The notes under the pieces were generated by a model. That model was not told the origin of the DNA. It was given only the letters and a program-made list of their open reading frames with translations, and made no database searches. The translations under genes were made by a program, and so were the position numbers. A DNA stretch of 5,956 nt from a bacterium (lineage in GTDB: Bacteria; Patescibacteriota; Patescibacteriia; 2-12-FULL-60-25), in assembly GCA_020056125.1 (NCBI GenBank), contig JAGVIJ010000053.1, positions 1 to 5,956 of the forward strand. The letters are read 5' to 3'. Positions 1 through 5,844 of this stretch are shown here, piece after piece. The first letter of the stretch is position 1, and each line of letters opens with the position of its first letter.

Positions 1-70
1 CCTTTCTTATTTTTAAGATGTGGATATCATACCATATCTACCTGCTAAATATCTCTAAACTGGCAAGTCC

Positions 71-442
71 TTAACCGGCCTTGGCCGCGCCTTTGGCCAA
101 CGTATCGATCACAAACGATGTAATGCCATAAGCCGCGGCCACAATAACTAATCCGATCACCGCATTGGTCAAGGTCGTGGTGGCTTTTTTAACTTTAGCC
201 GCGTCCCCGCCCGCAGACATCCACAGCCAACCGCCCCACAAAAACATGACAAAAAATATGGCGCCCACCAAAGACAAAGCCGCGCTGATCAAACGGCTGA
301 TCACGGTTTGTATATTGGCGCCGCCCAAAGGATCCGGGAAATTATATTTATTGGCCTCAATCTGCGCTTGAGCCATTACAGGCAAAAGCCATACAGCCAA
401 AGGGCTGAAAATTTTAAGCGCATTTTTAATTCTATGAGACAT
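71..442 (-). CDS. Minimal type IV secretion pilin-like protein (VirB2/TrbC-like), no cysteines
   Basis: This is a 123-residue protein with a cleavable signal peptide (basic start, hydrophobic stretch about 11-23, AQA/Q cleavage near residue 26). The mature part is about 97 residues. After a short PDPLGG segment (37-41) come two transmembrane helices, about 47-75 and 93-115, joined by a basic turn AGGDAAKVKK (77-86). Signal peptide, two helices and a cytoplasmic basic loop are the VirB2/TrbC pilin plan, and the sequence fits the T4SS pilin family common in Patescibacteria. It shares the AGGDxxKV turn and the ITSFVID tail helix with the gene just upstream, so the two are paralogues. It starts 6 bases after that gene's stop, with no clear Shine-Dalgarno, and is probably the last gene of the operon. 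Being the barest of the three, it is the best candidate for a major pilin. The exact machine it serves is not shown; a small channel or holin-like role is a less likely alternative. Confidence 0.82.
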   Translation of the reverse strand: MSHRIKNALKIFSPLAVWLLPVMAQAQIEANKYNFPDPLGGANIQTVISRLISAALSLVGAIFFVMFLWGGWLWMSAGGDAAKVKKATTTLTNAVIGLVIVAAAYGITSFVIDTLAKGAAKAG

Positions 443-448
443 AGAGAT

Positions 449-1231
449 TTAATTAAGGTCCTGTTGTTCAGCATATTCAACCTCTTGCGTCTGCTGTGAA
501 GCGATTGAACCGGTTAAAGCATCAATCACAAAAGATGTGATGGTATAAGCGAAGGCAATCATAGCTAAACCCATCACTGCATACTTCATGGCATCTTTGG
601 ATGTTTGCACCTTTTTCTCATCGCCGCCCGCGGTCATCCACAAAATACCGGCGTACACAAACACAGCCAAGGCCAAGCCGCCCACCAATCCCAAAAACGC
701 TGAAATCACTTTTTGGATCAGAGTATAAAAAGTAACGCCGGTCTTAAAAGGATCCAGCGGGTTGGAAAGTTCAATCTTCTGCGCTGCGGCTGATGCGGAC
801 GCGGCAGGAGTTGTTGTTATCTCTACATACGCCTCAATTCCGCAACACACCTGATTGGCGGCGACAGAACATGTTTCTAGACTAATAAATTCGCTCAATT
901 TTTTTCCTTCCACACATTTTTCCACGCAGTTCGCCTTCTCAAGGGTCATATTTTTTTTGGGTCCCATGGGAATTGTTGCAGCCGCACTGCACAAGGTATT
1001 GCCCAATGGAACACAGCACTTTTCTGCCGGTTTACATGAATCTTTCATCTCATAAGCCGAACCGAGTGTTCCAACTAAAAATTTAGATCCTATCGTACCT
1101 GTCTCACAATCTGGATGACATTGTCCGCCAAGTCCTCCGACCAGGGTGCAGACCCCAGCATTAGCTGACAAAACGCCTAAAGGACCAAGCGCAAAAATTA
1201 AAACTGCAAAAAAAATTTTAAAATATCTCAT
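449..1231 (-). CDS. T4SS pilin-like protein with two N-terminal six-cysteine modules
   Basis: I choose the ATG at 1231 (260 residues). The frame stays open to 1291, but that would overlap the upstream gene and bury the signal peptide, whereas from 1231 a classical signal begins at once, with ANA/G cleavage near residue 25. The mature protein has two cysteine modules: C28-C73 (C-x9-C-x3-C-x23-C-x5-CC) and C81-C130 (C-x20-C-x3-C-x14-C-x7-CC). A low-complexity Thr/Ala/Ser linker (about 138-150) leads to a pilin core: SNPLDPF (156-162), helix about 168-199, basic turn AGGDEKKV (201-208), helix about 216-239, and a short Gln/Glu-rich tail. The mature cysteine count is 12, even, as expected if all are in disulfides outside the cell. 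ATG lies 2 bases after the previous stop, so translation is probably coupled. The pilin assignment is firm at the level of architecture. The function of the modules (adhesion, stability, inter-subunit locking) is unknown. Confidence 0.8.
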   Translation of the reverse strand: MRYFKIFFAVLIFALGPLGVLSANAGVCTLVGGLGGQCHPDCETGTIGSKFLVGTLGSAYEMKDSCKPAEKCCVPLGNTLCSAAATIPMGPKKNMTLEKANCVEKCVEGKKLSEFISLETCSVAANQVCCGIEAYVEITTTPAASASAAAQKIELSNPLDPFKTGVTFYTLIQKVISAFLGLVGGLALAVFVYAGILWMTAGGDEKKVQTSKDAMKYAVMGLAMIAFAYTITSFVIDALTGSIASQQTQEVEYAEQQDLN

Positions 1232-1233
1232 AC

Positions 1234-2229
1234 TTATTTTGGCTTGCAACATAAAACATTCGCCGGACCCGGACATAAACCGGTTACACAACTTAAATTT
1301 TTCTTTTCCGCATCAGCCAAAGCGGCCTGCGCCGTGGAACCAAGCAATGGGGTGCAAGTGCTGGGCGCCGGACAAACTTTAGCCTGGCCCGAAGCCGGAG
1401 CTGGAGCTCCCTGCGGCACCAAAGTGGTTATAATGAAACGCACCATGGTCCAAGCTGAAACCACAATAATGATTCCGATGACCGCGCCCTTAATAGCCTT
1501 TTTGCCTTTGTCCACATATTCCGAGCGCCCGAATGAAGCCAAATACATACCGCCGCCATACAAAAAGATTAAGAAAAATAATGCGCCGGATAGACCCAAA
1601 AGAAAATTCGCAAAATTCACTCCGGTTTGAACAATCTCATCCAAAGTGCAACTGCCATCTTTAACACAGGGTGGGAGAACCATGCCGCCGGGCGCAGCTC
1701 CGCCGCTGGCTGATACTGATGTCTGGCTGACTGCGGGTTTGGAGGCGGTAACCTTTAAGCGACAACAGGATTGAGGCGGCGGACAATCCGAGGAACCTAG
1801 GTTGTCTTCCTTATCATACTCACAAGCCAAATCGCATGTGCCCTTTTGAGTCTTTTGGCACTCTGTACCCATCTTTTTCTCCTCTTGCGGGCAAACGCAA
1901 CACGCTTCGTCTTTATTTTTACAACTCACTACCCCAACCACATTACAGCCCATCCCATTACACTCTTTCGCGCTGGCGCAATAACCTCCATAGCTATCAC
2001 AACTTTTTTCTTCTGCGCCGGGTAAACAACATATCTTTCCATCTGTGCAACTCAACTTGCCCTGATCTATACCATTAAATAATATTGTGCATTCATTTTT
2101 TGTTACGCATGATCCTTTTTTTAGCGCACATTCATCCGCAGCTAAAACACTGTGCGGCGCTGACAGCAATGCGCCCGCAAATAAAAATCCAATACAAAAT
2201 GTTAAAAAGAAATAAGCCTTTGACTTCAT
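1234..2229 (-). CDS. Large T4SS pilin-like protein with cysteine modules on both sides of the membrane core
   Basis: I choose the ATG at 2229 (331 residues); a TTG two codons earlier at 2235 would overlap the upstream stop. The signal peptide runs to about residue 30 (VLA/A). Three cysteine modules follow: C34-C68 (C-x6-C-x5-C-x13-C-x5-CC), C77-C113 (same frame plus an extra cysteine pair, C95 and C113) and C124-C156 (C-x7-C-x3-C-x12-C-x5-CC). A Ser/Ala/Gly/Pro linker (about 160-185) and a short CVKDGSC loop lead to the pilin core: helix about 203-232, loop with KGKKAIKG (241-248), helix about 249-271. After an Ala/Pro linker a fourth cysteine module (C286-C328) closes the protein. The mature chain has 28 cysteines. 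The core has lost the AGGD turn of its two neighbours (SFGRSEYVDK instead), so it is the most divergent paralogue. It begins 2 bases after the solute-binding protein stop. It may be a minor or tip subunit, but its role is inferred only from order and architecture. Confidence 0.78.
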   Translation of the reverse strand: MKSKAYFFLTFCIGFLFAGALLSAPHSVLAADECALKKGSCVTKNECTILFNGIDQGKLSCTDGKICCLPGAEEKSCDSYGGYCASAKECNGMGCNVVGVVSCKNKDEACCVCPQEEKKMGTECQKTQKGTCDLACEYDKEDNLGSSDCPPPQSCCRLKVTASKPAVSQTSVSASGGAAPGGMVLPPCVKDGSCTLDEIVQTGVNFANFLLGLSGALFFLIFLYGGGMYLASFGRSEYVDKGKKAIKGAVIGIIIVVSAWTMVRFIITTLVPQGAPAPASGQAKVCPAPSTCTPLLGSTAQAALADAEKKNLSCVTGLCPGPANVLCCKPK

Positions 2230-2231
2230 AC

Positions 2232-3656
2232 TCAATAAGTAATGCGCACGGTCTGCGCCACTTTATCCGAGGCATTGCGCACCGCCTCGGGTATATCCTC
2301 AATCCCGCGCAACACATTATCAACCATGGACAGCAACGCATCTTCCATAGCTCCGGGGTCAGCCCCCAAATACCAAGATTGCGCAGTCAGCACTTGCGAA
2401 GCAAAAACTCCCACCTCCTCATCCTCCAATTGATCGGAGAGCAGAGCCTTAACCGCAGCCGGACGCTTGGCCGCGGTCAGATATTTGGTTGACTCGGCGG
2501 GTTGAATCATAAAATTCAACAAGTTCCACGACAAATCTTTGTGCGTGCTCTTTTTGGACACAGTCCACGCCCAGTAATTGGCAAAATTCACTGTGGGGTT
2601 GCCCTCAATCTGCGGCAAGTTAGCCACACCCAAATTCAATTTAGGCGCTTGCGCTCGGATGACCGGCAAGTGATAGCTGTAGCCAAAGAAAAATGCTGTG
2701 CGGCCTTGGATAAACGCTTCCAAAGAATTGGGCATGCGGCTGTTCCAGCTATAAACCTCTTTGGCCGGATTGGCGAAATCCGTATAAAACCCTACAGCCT
2801 GAAATGAAGGCGGTTGTTCGCGCACATCGCGCAAGGCCATGGGCAAAAGCTGAAAGGTGGGCTGGCCTACGGCATCGCTCATCTCTGCACCGTTTTGCAT
2901 CATGAGCGCAGCTATAATATCCGGCGCGCGTTCCACATTGTAAGCTGAACCCAAAGCCGCGCCCGACTGAACGATATTGCCTTGCGAATCTTGCTTGGTG
3001 AGTTTGCCCACGGCTGTCTGAAAATCCGCCCAATTATTCGGGATCACGCTCACGCCCGCGGCATTTAACAAATCTTTGTTGGCAAACATGCCGAGCGTAT
3101 CCACTGACATGGGCACAGCCACAATGCGTTCGGCCAACTCGCGCTTATCCGCCACAGTGGAAACATCCACGGTGCGCACCGTATCGCGTTTGACCGCATC
3201 CGGATAATCATTTTTATATTTGCGCAAAGTGATGGAGGGTTGAGTCTCCAAAACATAAATGGTTTCTTTTTTCAGGGTTCCGGTAACTTGTTGCACCGCC
3301 ACCTTGGTACTCGCGGGCATGGGTTCGACCTTGGGCAGATATTTGGTCACCCAGGTATTGTGAATCAAAAAGATATCCGGCCCGCGATCTTCAGCCATGG
3401 CATTCAACAACTCATTTTCATATTCCTCCAAACGCAAACGGCGATAATTGATGGAAACGTACGGATGCAAAGCGCGATAATCACTAAAAATTTTTTGGTA
3501 CACATCCACATCATCCACCACAGCCCAAACATTCAAGGTTACGCGTTTGGCTGCATCCGTGGCCTCTTGGCTGGGGCCGCGCGTACAACCCTGTCCGGAA
3601 ATCACGGACAGCAAAATCAAAACTGCGGTTAAAGAAAAAAAACTGCGGTGCTTCAT
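2232..3656 (-). CDS. Extracellular solute-binding protein, family 1 (ABC-type, probable lipoprotein)
   Basis: The protein has 474 residues from the ATG at 3656; a GTG two codons earlier (3662) is possible but lies against the promoter-like element. The N-terminus is a signal peptide ending SGQGC (C24), a probable but atypical lipobox, since position -3 is Gly rather than Leu/Val/Ile. Family 1 landmarks follow in order: VTLNVWAVVDD at the start of lobe 1, GPDIFLIHNTW near residue 95, AVPMSVDTLGMFANKDLL near 180, the G-x-IVQSGAALG segment, a FFFGYSYHLP segment near 325, and the C-terminal NLLNFMIQPAESTKYL helix. The segment between the PDI motif and AVPMS seems somewhat long. Such proteins bind sugars, oligosaccharides or other small solutes at the cell surface and deliver them to an ABC permease, but no permease or ATPase gene is present here. 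It leads the pilin operon. The ligand cannot be told from the sequence. Confidence 0.85.
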   Translation of the reverse strand: MKHRSFFSLTAVLILLSVISGQGCTRGPSQEATDAAKRVTLNVWAVVDDVDVYQKIFSDYRALHPYVSINYRRLRLEEYENELLNAMAEDRGPDIFLIHNTWVTKYLPKVEPMPASTKVAVQQVTGTLKKETIYVLETQPSITLRKYKNDYPDAVKRDTVRTVDVSTVADKRELAERIVAVPMSVDTLGMFANKDLLNAAGVSVIPNNWADFQTAVGKLTKQDSQGNIVQSGAALGSAYNVERAPDIIAALMMQNGAEMSDAVGQPTFQLLPMALRDVREQPPSFQAVGFYTDFANPAKEVYSWNSRMPNSLEAFIQGRTAFFFGYSYHLPVIRAQAPKLNLGVANLPQIEGNPTVNFANYWAWTVSKKSTHKDLSWNLLNFMIQPAESTKYLTAAKRPAAVKALLSDQLEDEEVGVFASQVLTAQSWYLGADPGAMEDALLSMVDNVLRGIEDIPEAVRNASDKVAQTVRITY

Positions 3657-3665
3657 AGCCACTAT

Positions 3666-3674
3666 ATTTTAGCA
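3666..3674 (-). promoter_or_regulatory. Extended -10 promoter-like element before the solute-binding protein/pilin operon
   Basis: The minus strand reads TGCTAAAAT, a TGn extended -10 with a one-mismatch TATAAT hexamer at 3671-3666. No good -35 lies at 16-18 bases, which extended -10 promoters can tolerate. A start site 6-8 bases downstream would fall around 3658-3660, leaving only a few bases before the ATG at 3656, so the transcript would be leaderless or nearly so. This is a motif call only. Confidence 0.4.
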
Positions 3675-3675
3675 C

Positions 3676-3718
3676 AAAAGACCAAGGTGCGGGTCAGCTG
3701 GTGTTTATTGCGTCTTTT
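3676..3718 (-). terminator. Weak possible terminator-like inverted repeat after galU
   Basis: AAAAGAC directly after the galU stop pairs with GTCTTTT 29 bases further on (3718-3712 with 3682-3676 on the minus strand). The stem is only 7 bp, AT-rich at one end, and the loop is long. The trailing T run is four bases and belongs to the stem. It could stop galU transcription ahead of the next promoter, but it is poorer than a standard intrinsic terminator. Confidence 0.2.
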
Positions 3719-4599
3719 TAGTCGGCTCGCTTGCGCAATTGTTTTAAAATTTCTTGAGTTGGTTCGCGCAAATCCGAGCGCTTGAGCGCCTCGCAAATGT
3801 TAGCTTTAAGCCAACCGATTTTATTGCCTGTATCAAAATATTCACCGGCCAGTTTCAGCGCATAGATCGGCCGCTTGTTCATCAAAGTGAGCACAGCATC
3901 CAACAACACGTGTTCCCCGCCGTGTCCGGCCGGAGTTTTCTCAATGGCCTCAAAAATATCCGGGGTCAAAACATAAGCGCCGATGGCCGCCAAATGCGAC
4001 GGAGCTTTTTTAGGCCCGGGTTTTTCCACCATGCCTTTTAGCTGATACACGCCGGGTTCAACTTCGGCCGCCGGATCCACAATGCCATAGCGCTTGGTGC
4101 CGTCGTCATCCACCTCCACCACTCCCAACACCGGATCGCCGTATTTTTCAAATACATCGATCATTTGTTTAAGACGCGGTTTCTTCCCGGTGAACAATTC
4201 ATCGCCGAACAACACGGCACAAGGCTCATTGCCGATTAAGTGGCGGCAATTCAAAACCGGCGTGGCGTTGCCATACGGACCTTTTTGGCGCACGTACACA
4301 AAATTCGCCAACTTGCCGATGTCGCGCACTTCTTTTAGCTGATCCAGTTTGCCCGTGGCCTGCAACCAAGCTTCCAACTCTTTGTTTTCGTCAAAATGAT
4401 TTTCCACCGAGTGTTTGGATTGCGAAGTGACTAAAATCACATCTTCAATACCTGATCTTACAGCCTCTTCCACCACATATTGAATGGCCGGCTTATCAAT
4501 AATGGGCAGCATCTCTTTGGGCATGGCCTTAGTAGCCGGCAAAAATCGCGTGCCATAACCCGCAATCGGAATAATCACTTTACGAATCTTTTGAGACAT
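3718..4599 (-). CDS. galU: UTP-glucose-1-phosphate uridylyltransferase
   Basis: This enzyme makes UDP-glucose from UTP and glucose-1-phosphate in the cytoplasm, for surface polysaccharides, glycolipids and nucleotide-sugar interconversion. I choose the ATG at 4599 (293 residues, the usual length of GalU/GtaB), giving MSQKIRKVIIPIAG; a TTG at 4623 would add eight residues unlike the family. The nucleotide-binding signature is complete: AGYGTRFLPATKAMPKEMLP (13-32). Also present are the acidic metal/sugar site region FGDE (131-134), VEKP (191-194) and FDTGNKIGW (255-263). One deviation is the stretch around 104-115, RQKGPYGNATPV, where most GalU proteins I recall have a P-x-GLGHAV-like loop. 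The gene sits 83 bases after ychF across a repeat tract, so co-transcription is possible but not evident. A related pyrophosphorylase (for example a dTTP-glucose enzyme) is less likely given the GalU-type C-terminus. Confidence 0.93.
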   Translation of the reverse strand: MSQKIRKVIIPIAGYGTRFLPATKAMPKEMLPIIDKPAIQYVVEEAVRSGIEDVILVTSQSKHSVENHFDENKELEAWLQATGKLDQLKEVRDIGKLANFVYVRQKGPYGNATPVLNCRHLIGNEPCAVLFGDELFTGKKPRLKQMIDVFEKYGDPVLGVVEVDDDGTKRYGIVDPAAEVEPGVYQLKGMVEKPGPKKAPSHLAAIGAYVLTPDIFEAIEKTPAGHGGEHVLLDAVLTLMNKRPIYALKLAGEYFDTGNKIGWLKANICEALKRSDLREPTQEILKQLRKRAD

Positions 4600-4603
4600 A
4601 AAA

Positions 4604-4687
4604 ATAAAATCTCTAATTACCAATTTTTAATTTCAAGCTTCCATCTTCGAAATTCGATATTCTATCTTCGAAATTCGACCTTCTAAC
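4604..4687 (-). repeat. Degenerate 7-bp tandem repeat filling the ychF-galU gap
   Basis: Read on the minus strand, the eight heptads from 4687 to 4632 all end in GAA (for example TTTCGAA at 4673-4667 and again at 4652-4646). Four weaker heptads (ATTAAAA, ATTGGTA, ATTAGAG, ATTTTAT) continue in the same phase to 4604, just before the galU start codon. The strongest duplication is a 15-base perfect direct repeat, 4643-4657 and 4664-4678, with a period of 21 bases (three heptads). The first heptad overlaps the ychF stop codon. The phase-locked period is seen directly; the function is not known. Confidence 0.8.
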
Positions 4688-5753
4688 CCCCGATCCTAAA
4701 GTAACACACATCCCCGTCCTGAATAATATACTCCTTACCCTCGATCCTGACCAAACCTTTTTCGCGGCAGCCCACTTCGCCGCCGTATTTCACAAAATCT
4801 TGCCACTTGGTCACCTCCACGCGGATGAAGGTTTTTTCAAAATCCGTATGAATCACACTGCCGGCTTGCGGCGCCTTGGCGCCGGCGCGCACAGTCCAAG
4901 CGCGGGTTTCATCCGGGCCGCTGGTTAAAAATGTAATCAAATCCAAAGCGCGATACGTCTCAACGATCAGGCGATCCAAACCCGAATGCTCCTCGCCCAC
5001 TGAAGCCAGATATTCTTTTTTATCAGCCTCGGATAAAACCGCCAATTCCGCTTCCATCTTCACGCAAATCCGCACCACCAAACCGGGTAAATTCAAAGTT
5101 ACCTTCTCTTTCAACTGGCTCTCGCTCACATTCAACACATAAATCATGGGCTTGAGCGTGAGCGGCGAAAGACCCTTGAGAATTTTCAGCTCATCTTCAT
5201 TCCACTCCAACTCGCGCAATTGTTTGCCCTGTTCCAAAGCGTCCTTGGCGCGTTCCAAAGCCGCCAATTCTTTTTCCAAATCGCGCGTCAAGCCGGATCT
5301 GGAATTATTTTTTGCACTGGAAAAACGCTTAGACACAACTTCCAAATCCGCCAGCGCCAATTCAGTGGCAATAGTGTCCGCATCGCGCAAAGGATCAATG
5401 CCGCCATCCACATGGATCACGTTTTCATCCTGAAAAGCGCGCACCACTTGAGCGATGGCGTCGCATTCGCGGATGTGCGACAAAAATTTGTTGCCCAAGC
5501 CATGCCCCTCGGACGCGCCTTTAACCAAACCAGCGATATCCACAAACTCAACCGTGGTTGGAATAATTTTTTTAGGTTTGGAGATGGCGGCCAGCTGATC
5601 CAAGCGTTCATCCGGCACGCGCACTACGCCCACATTCGGATCCACCGTGCAAAACGGAAAATTCTCGCACGCTACGGCCTGTTTGGTGATGGCCGAAAAC
5701 AGCGTGGACTTCCCCACATTCGGCAAACCCACGATTCCCACTTGCAAAGGCAT
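4683..5753 (-). CDS. ychF: YchF/OLA1-family ribosome-associated ATPase
   Basis: The protein has 356 residues from the ATG at 5753, which gives the family-typical start MPLQVGIVGLPNVGKST; a TTG at 5783 is rejected. The P-loop is GLPNVGKST (9-17), followed by the switch I region NFPFCTVDPN (31-40), the G3 motif DIAGLVKGAS (72-81) with GLGNKFL, and VRAFQDENVIHV (104-115) including the conserved His at 114. The G4 position reads NVSE (208-211) rather than NKxD, which is the family feature linked to a preference for ATP over GTP. A coiled-coil-prone charged segment lies at about 158-190. A C-terminal TGS domain begins near residue 270 (FLTSGPDETRAWTV, then HTDFEKTFIRVEV). YchF is a near-universal cytoplasmic protein that binds ribosomes and is linked to stress and translation control. 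Length and motifs are normal and complete. The stop codon lies inside the repeat tract that follows. Confidence 0.96.
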   Translation of the reverse strand: MPLQVGIVGLPNVGKSTLFSAITKQAVACENFPFCTVDPNVGVVRVPDERLDQLAAISKPKKIIPTTVEFVDIAGLVKGASEGHGLGNKFLSHIRECDAIAQVVRAFQDENVIHVDGGIDPLRDADTIATELALADLEVVSKRFSSAKNNSRSGLTRDLEKELAALERAKDALEQGKQLRELEWNEDELKILKGLSPLTLKPMIYVLNVSESQLKEKVTLNLPGLVVRICVKMEAELAVLSEADKKEYLASVGEEHSGLDRLIVETYRALDLITFLTSGPDETRAWTVRAGAKAPQAGSVIHTDFEKTFIRVEVTKWQDFVKYGGEVGCREKGLVRIEGKEYIIQDGDVCYFRIGG

Positions 5754-5764
5754 AATTACATTAG

Positions 5765-5793
5765 AGGCTACAATTAAATTCAAACCTCGTCAA
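5765..5793 (-). promoter_or_regulatory. Possible ychF promoter
   Basis: The minus strand has TTGACG (5793-5788), a 17-base spacer, then TAGCCT (5770-5765). The -35 matches consensus in five of six positions and the -10 in three of six. A start site would lie close to the ychF ATG at 5753, again giving a very short leader. An alternative -10, TAAAAT at 5815-5810, lacks a good -35. Confidence 0.3.
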
Positions 5794-5815
5794 TTATTTT
5801 CAGAGATGAATTTTA

Positions 5816-5844
5816 TTGACACCCGGCGCAAAACATGACAAACT
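5816..5844 (+). promoter_or_regulatory. Possible divergent promoter with perfect TTGACA
   Basis: TTGACA at 5816-5821 is followed by a 17-base spacer and CAAACT (5839-5844), preceded by TG at 5836-5837 in the extended -10 position. The -35 is perfect and the -10 is poor. A GC-rich inverted repeat, GGCGCA (5825-5830) and TGCGCC (5844-5849), lies over the spacer and -10, where an operator could sit. Transcription would run rightwards out of the window. Confidence 0.3.

Noticed and set aside
20..41. Hairpin-like pair GTGGATAT/ATATCTAC downstream of the last pilin gene
   Set aside because: In the minus-strand transcript one pair is a mismatch, the stem is AT-rich and no T run follows, so it is not a credible terminator.
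1232..1291. Longer N-terminus for the middle pilin gene starting at 1291 or 1252
   Set aside because: It would overlap the preceding gene by up to 58 bases and place about 20 polar residues before a signal peptide that begins perfectly at 1231.
71..2229. Reading the three proteins as holins or as type IVa/IVb pilins
   Set aside because: No prepilin peptidase (G-F-x-x-x-E) motif is present, and a cleavable signal plus two helices with a basic inner loop matches VirB2/TrbC better; the large exported cysteine domains do not fit holins.
2085..2492. 135-codon plus-strand frame across the binding protein/pilin junction
   Set aside because: It lies antisense to two supported genes, and its His/Gln/Arg-rich translation is typical of a shadow frame.
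5220..5777. 185-codon plus-strand frame antisense to ychF
   Set aside because: It mirrors a complete, well-conserved ychF in the opposite frame; its composition has no domain logic and it has no convincing start context.
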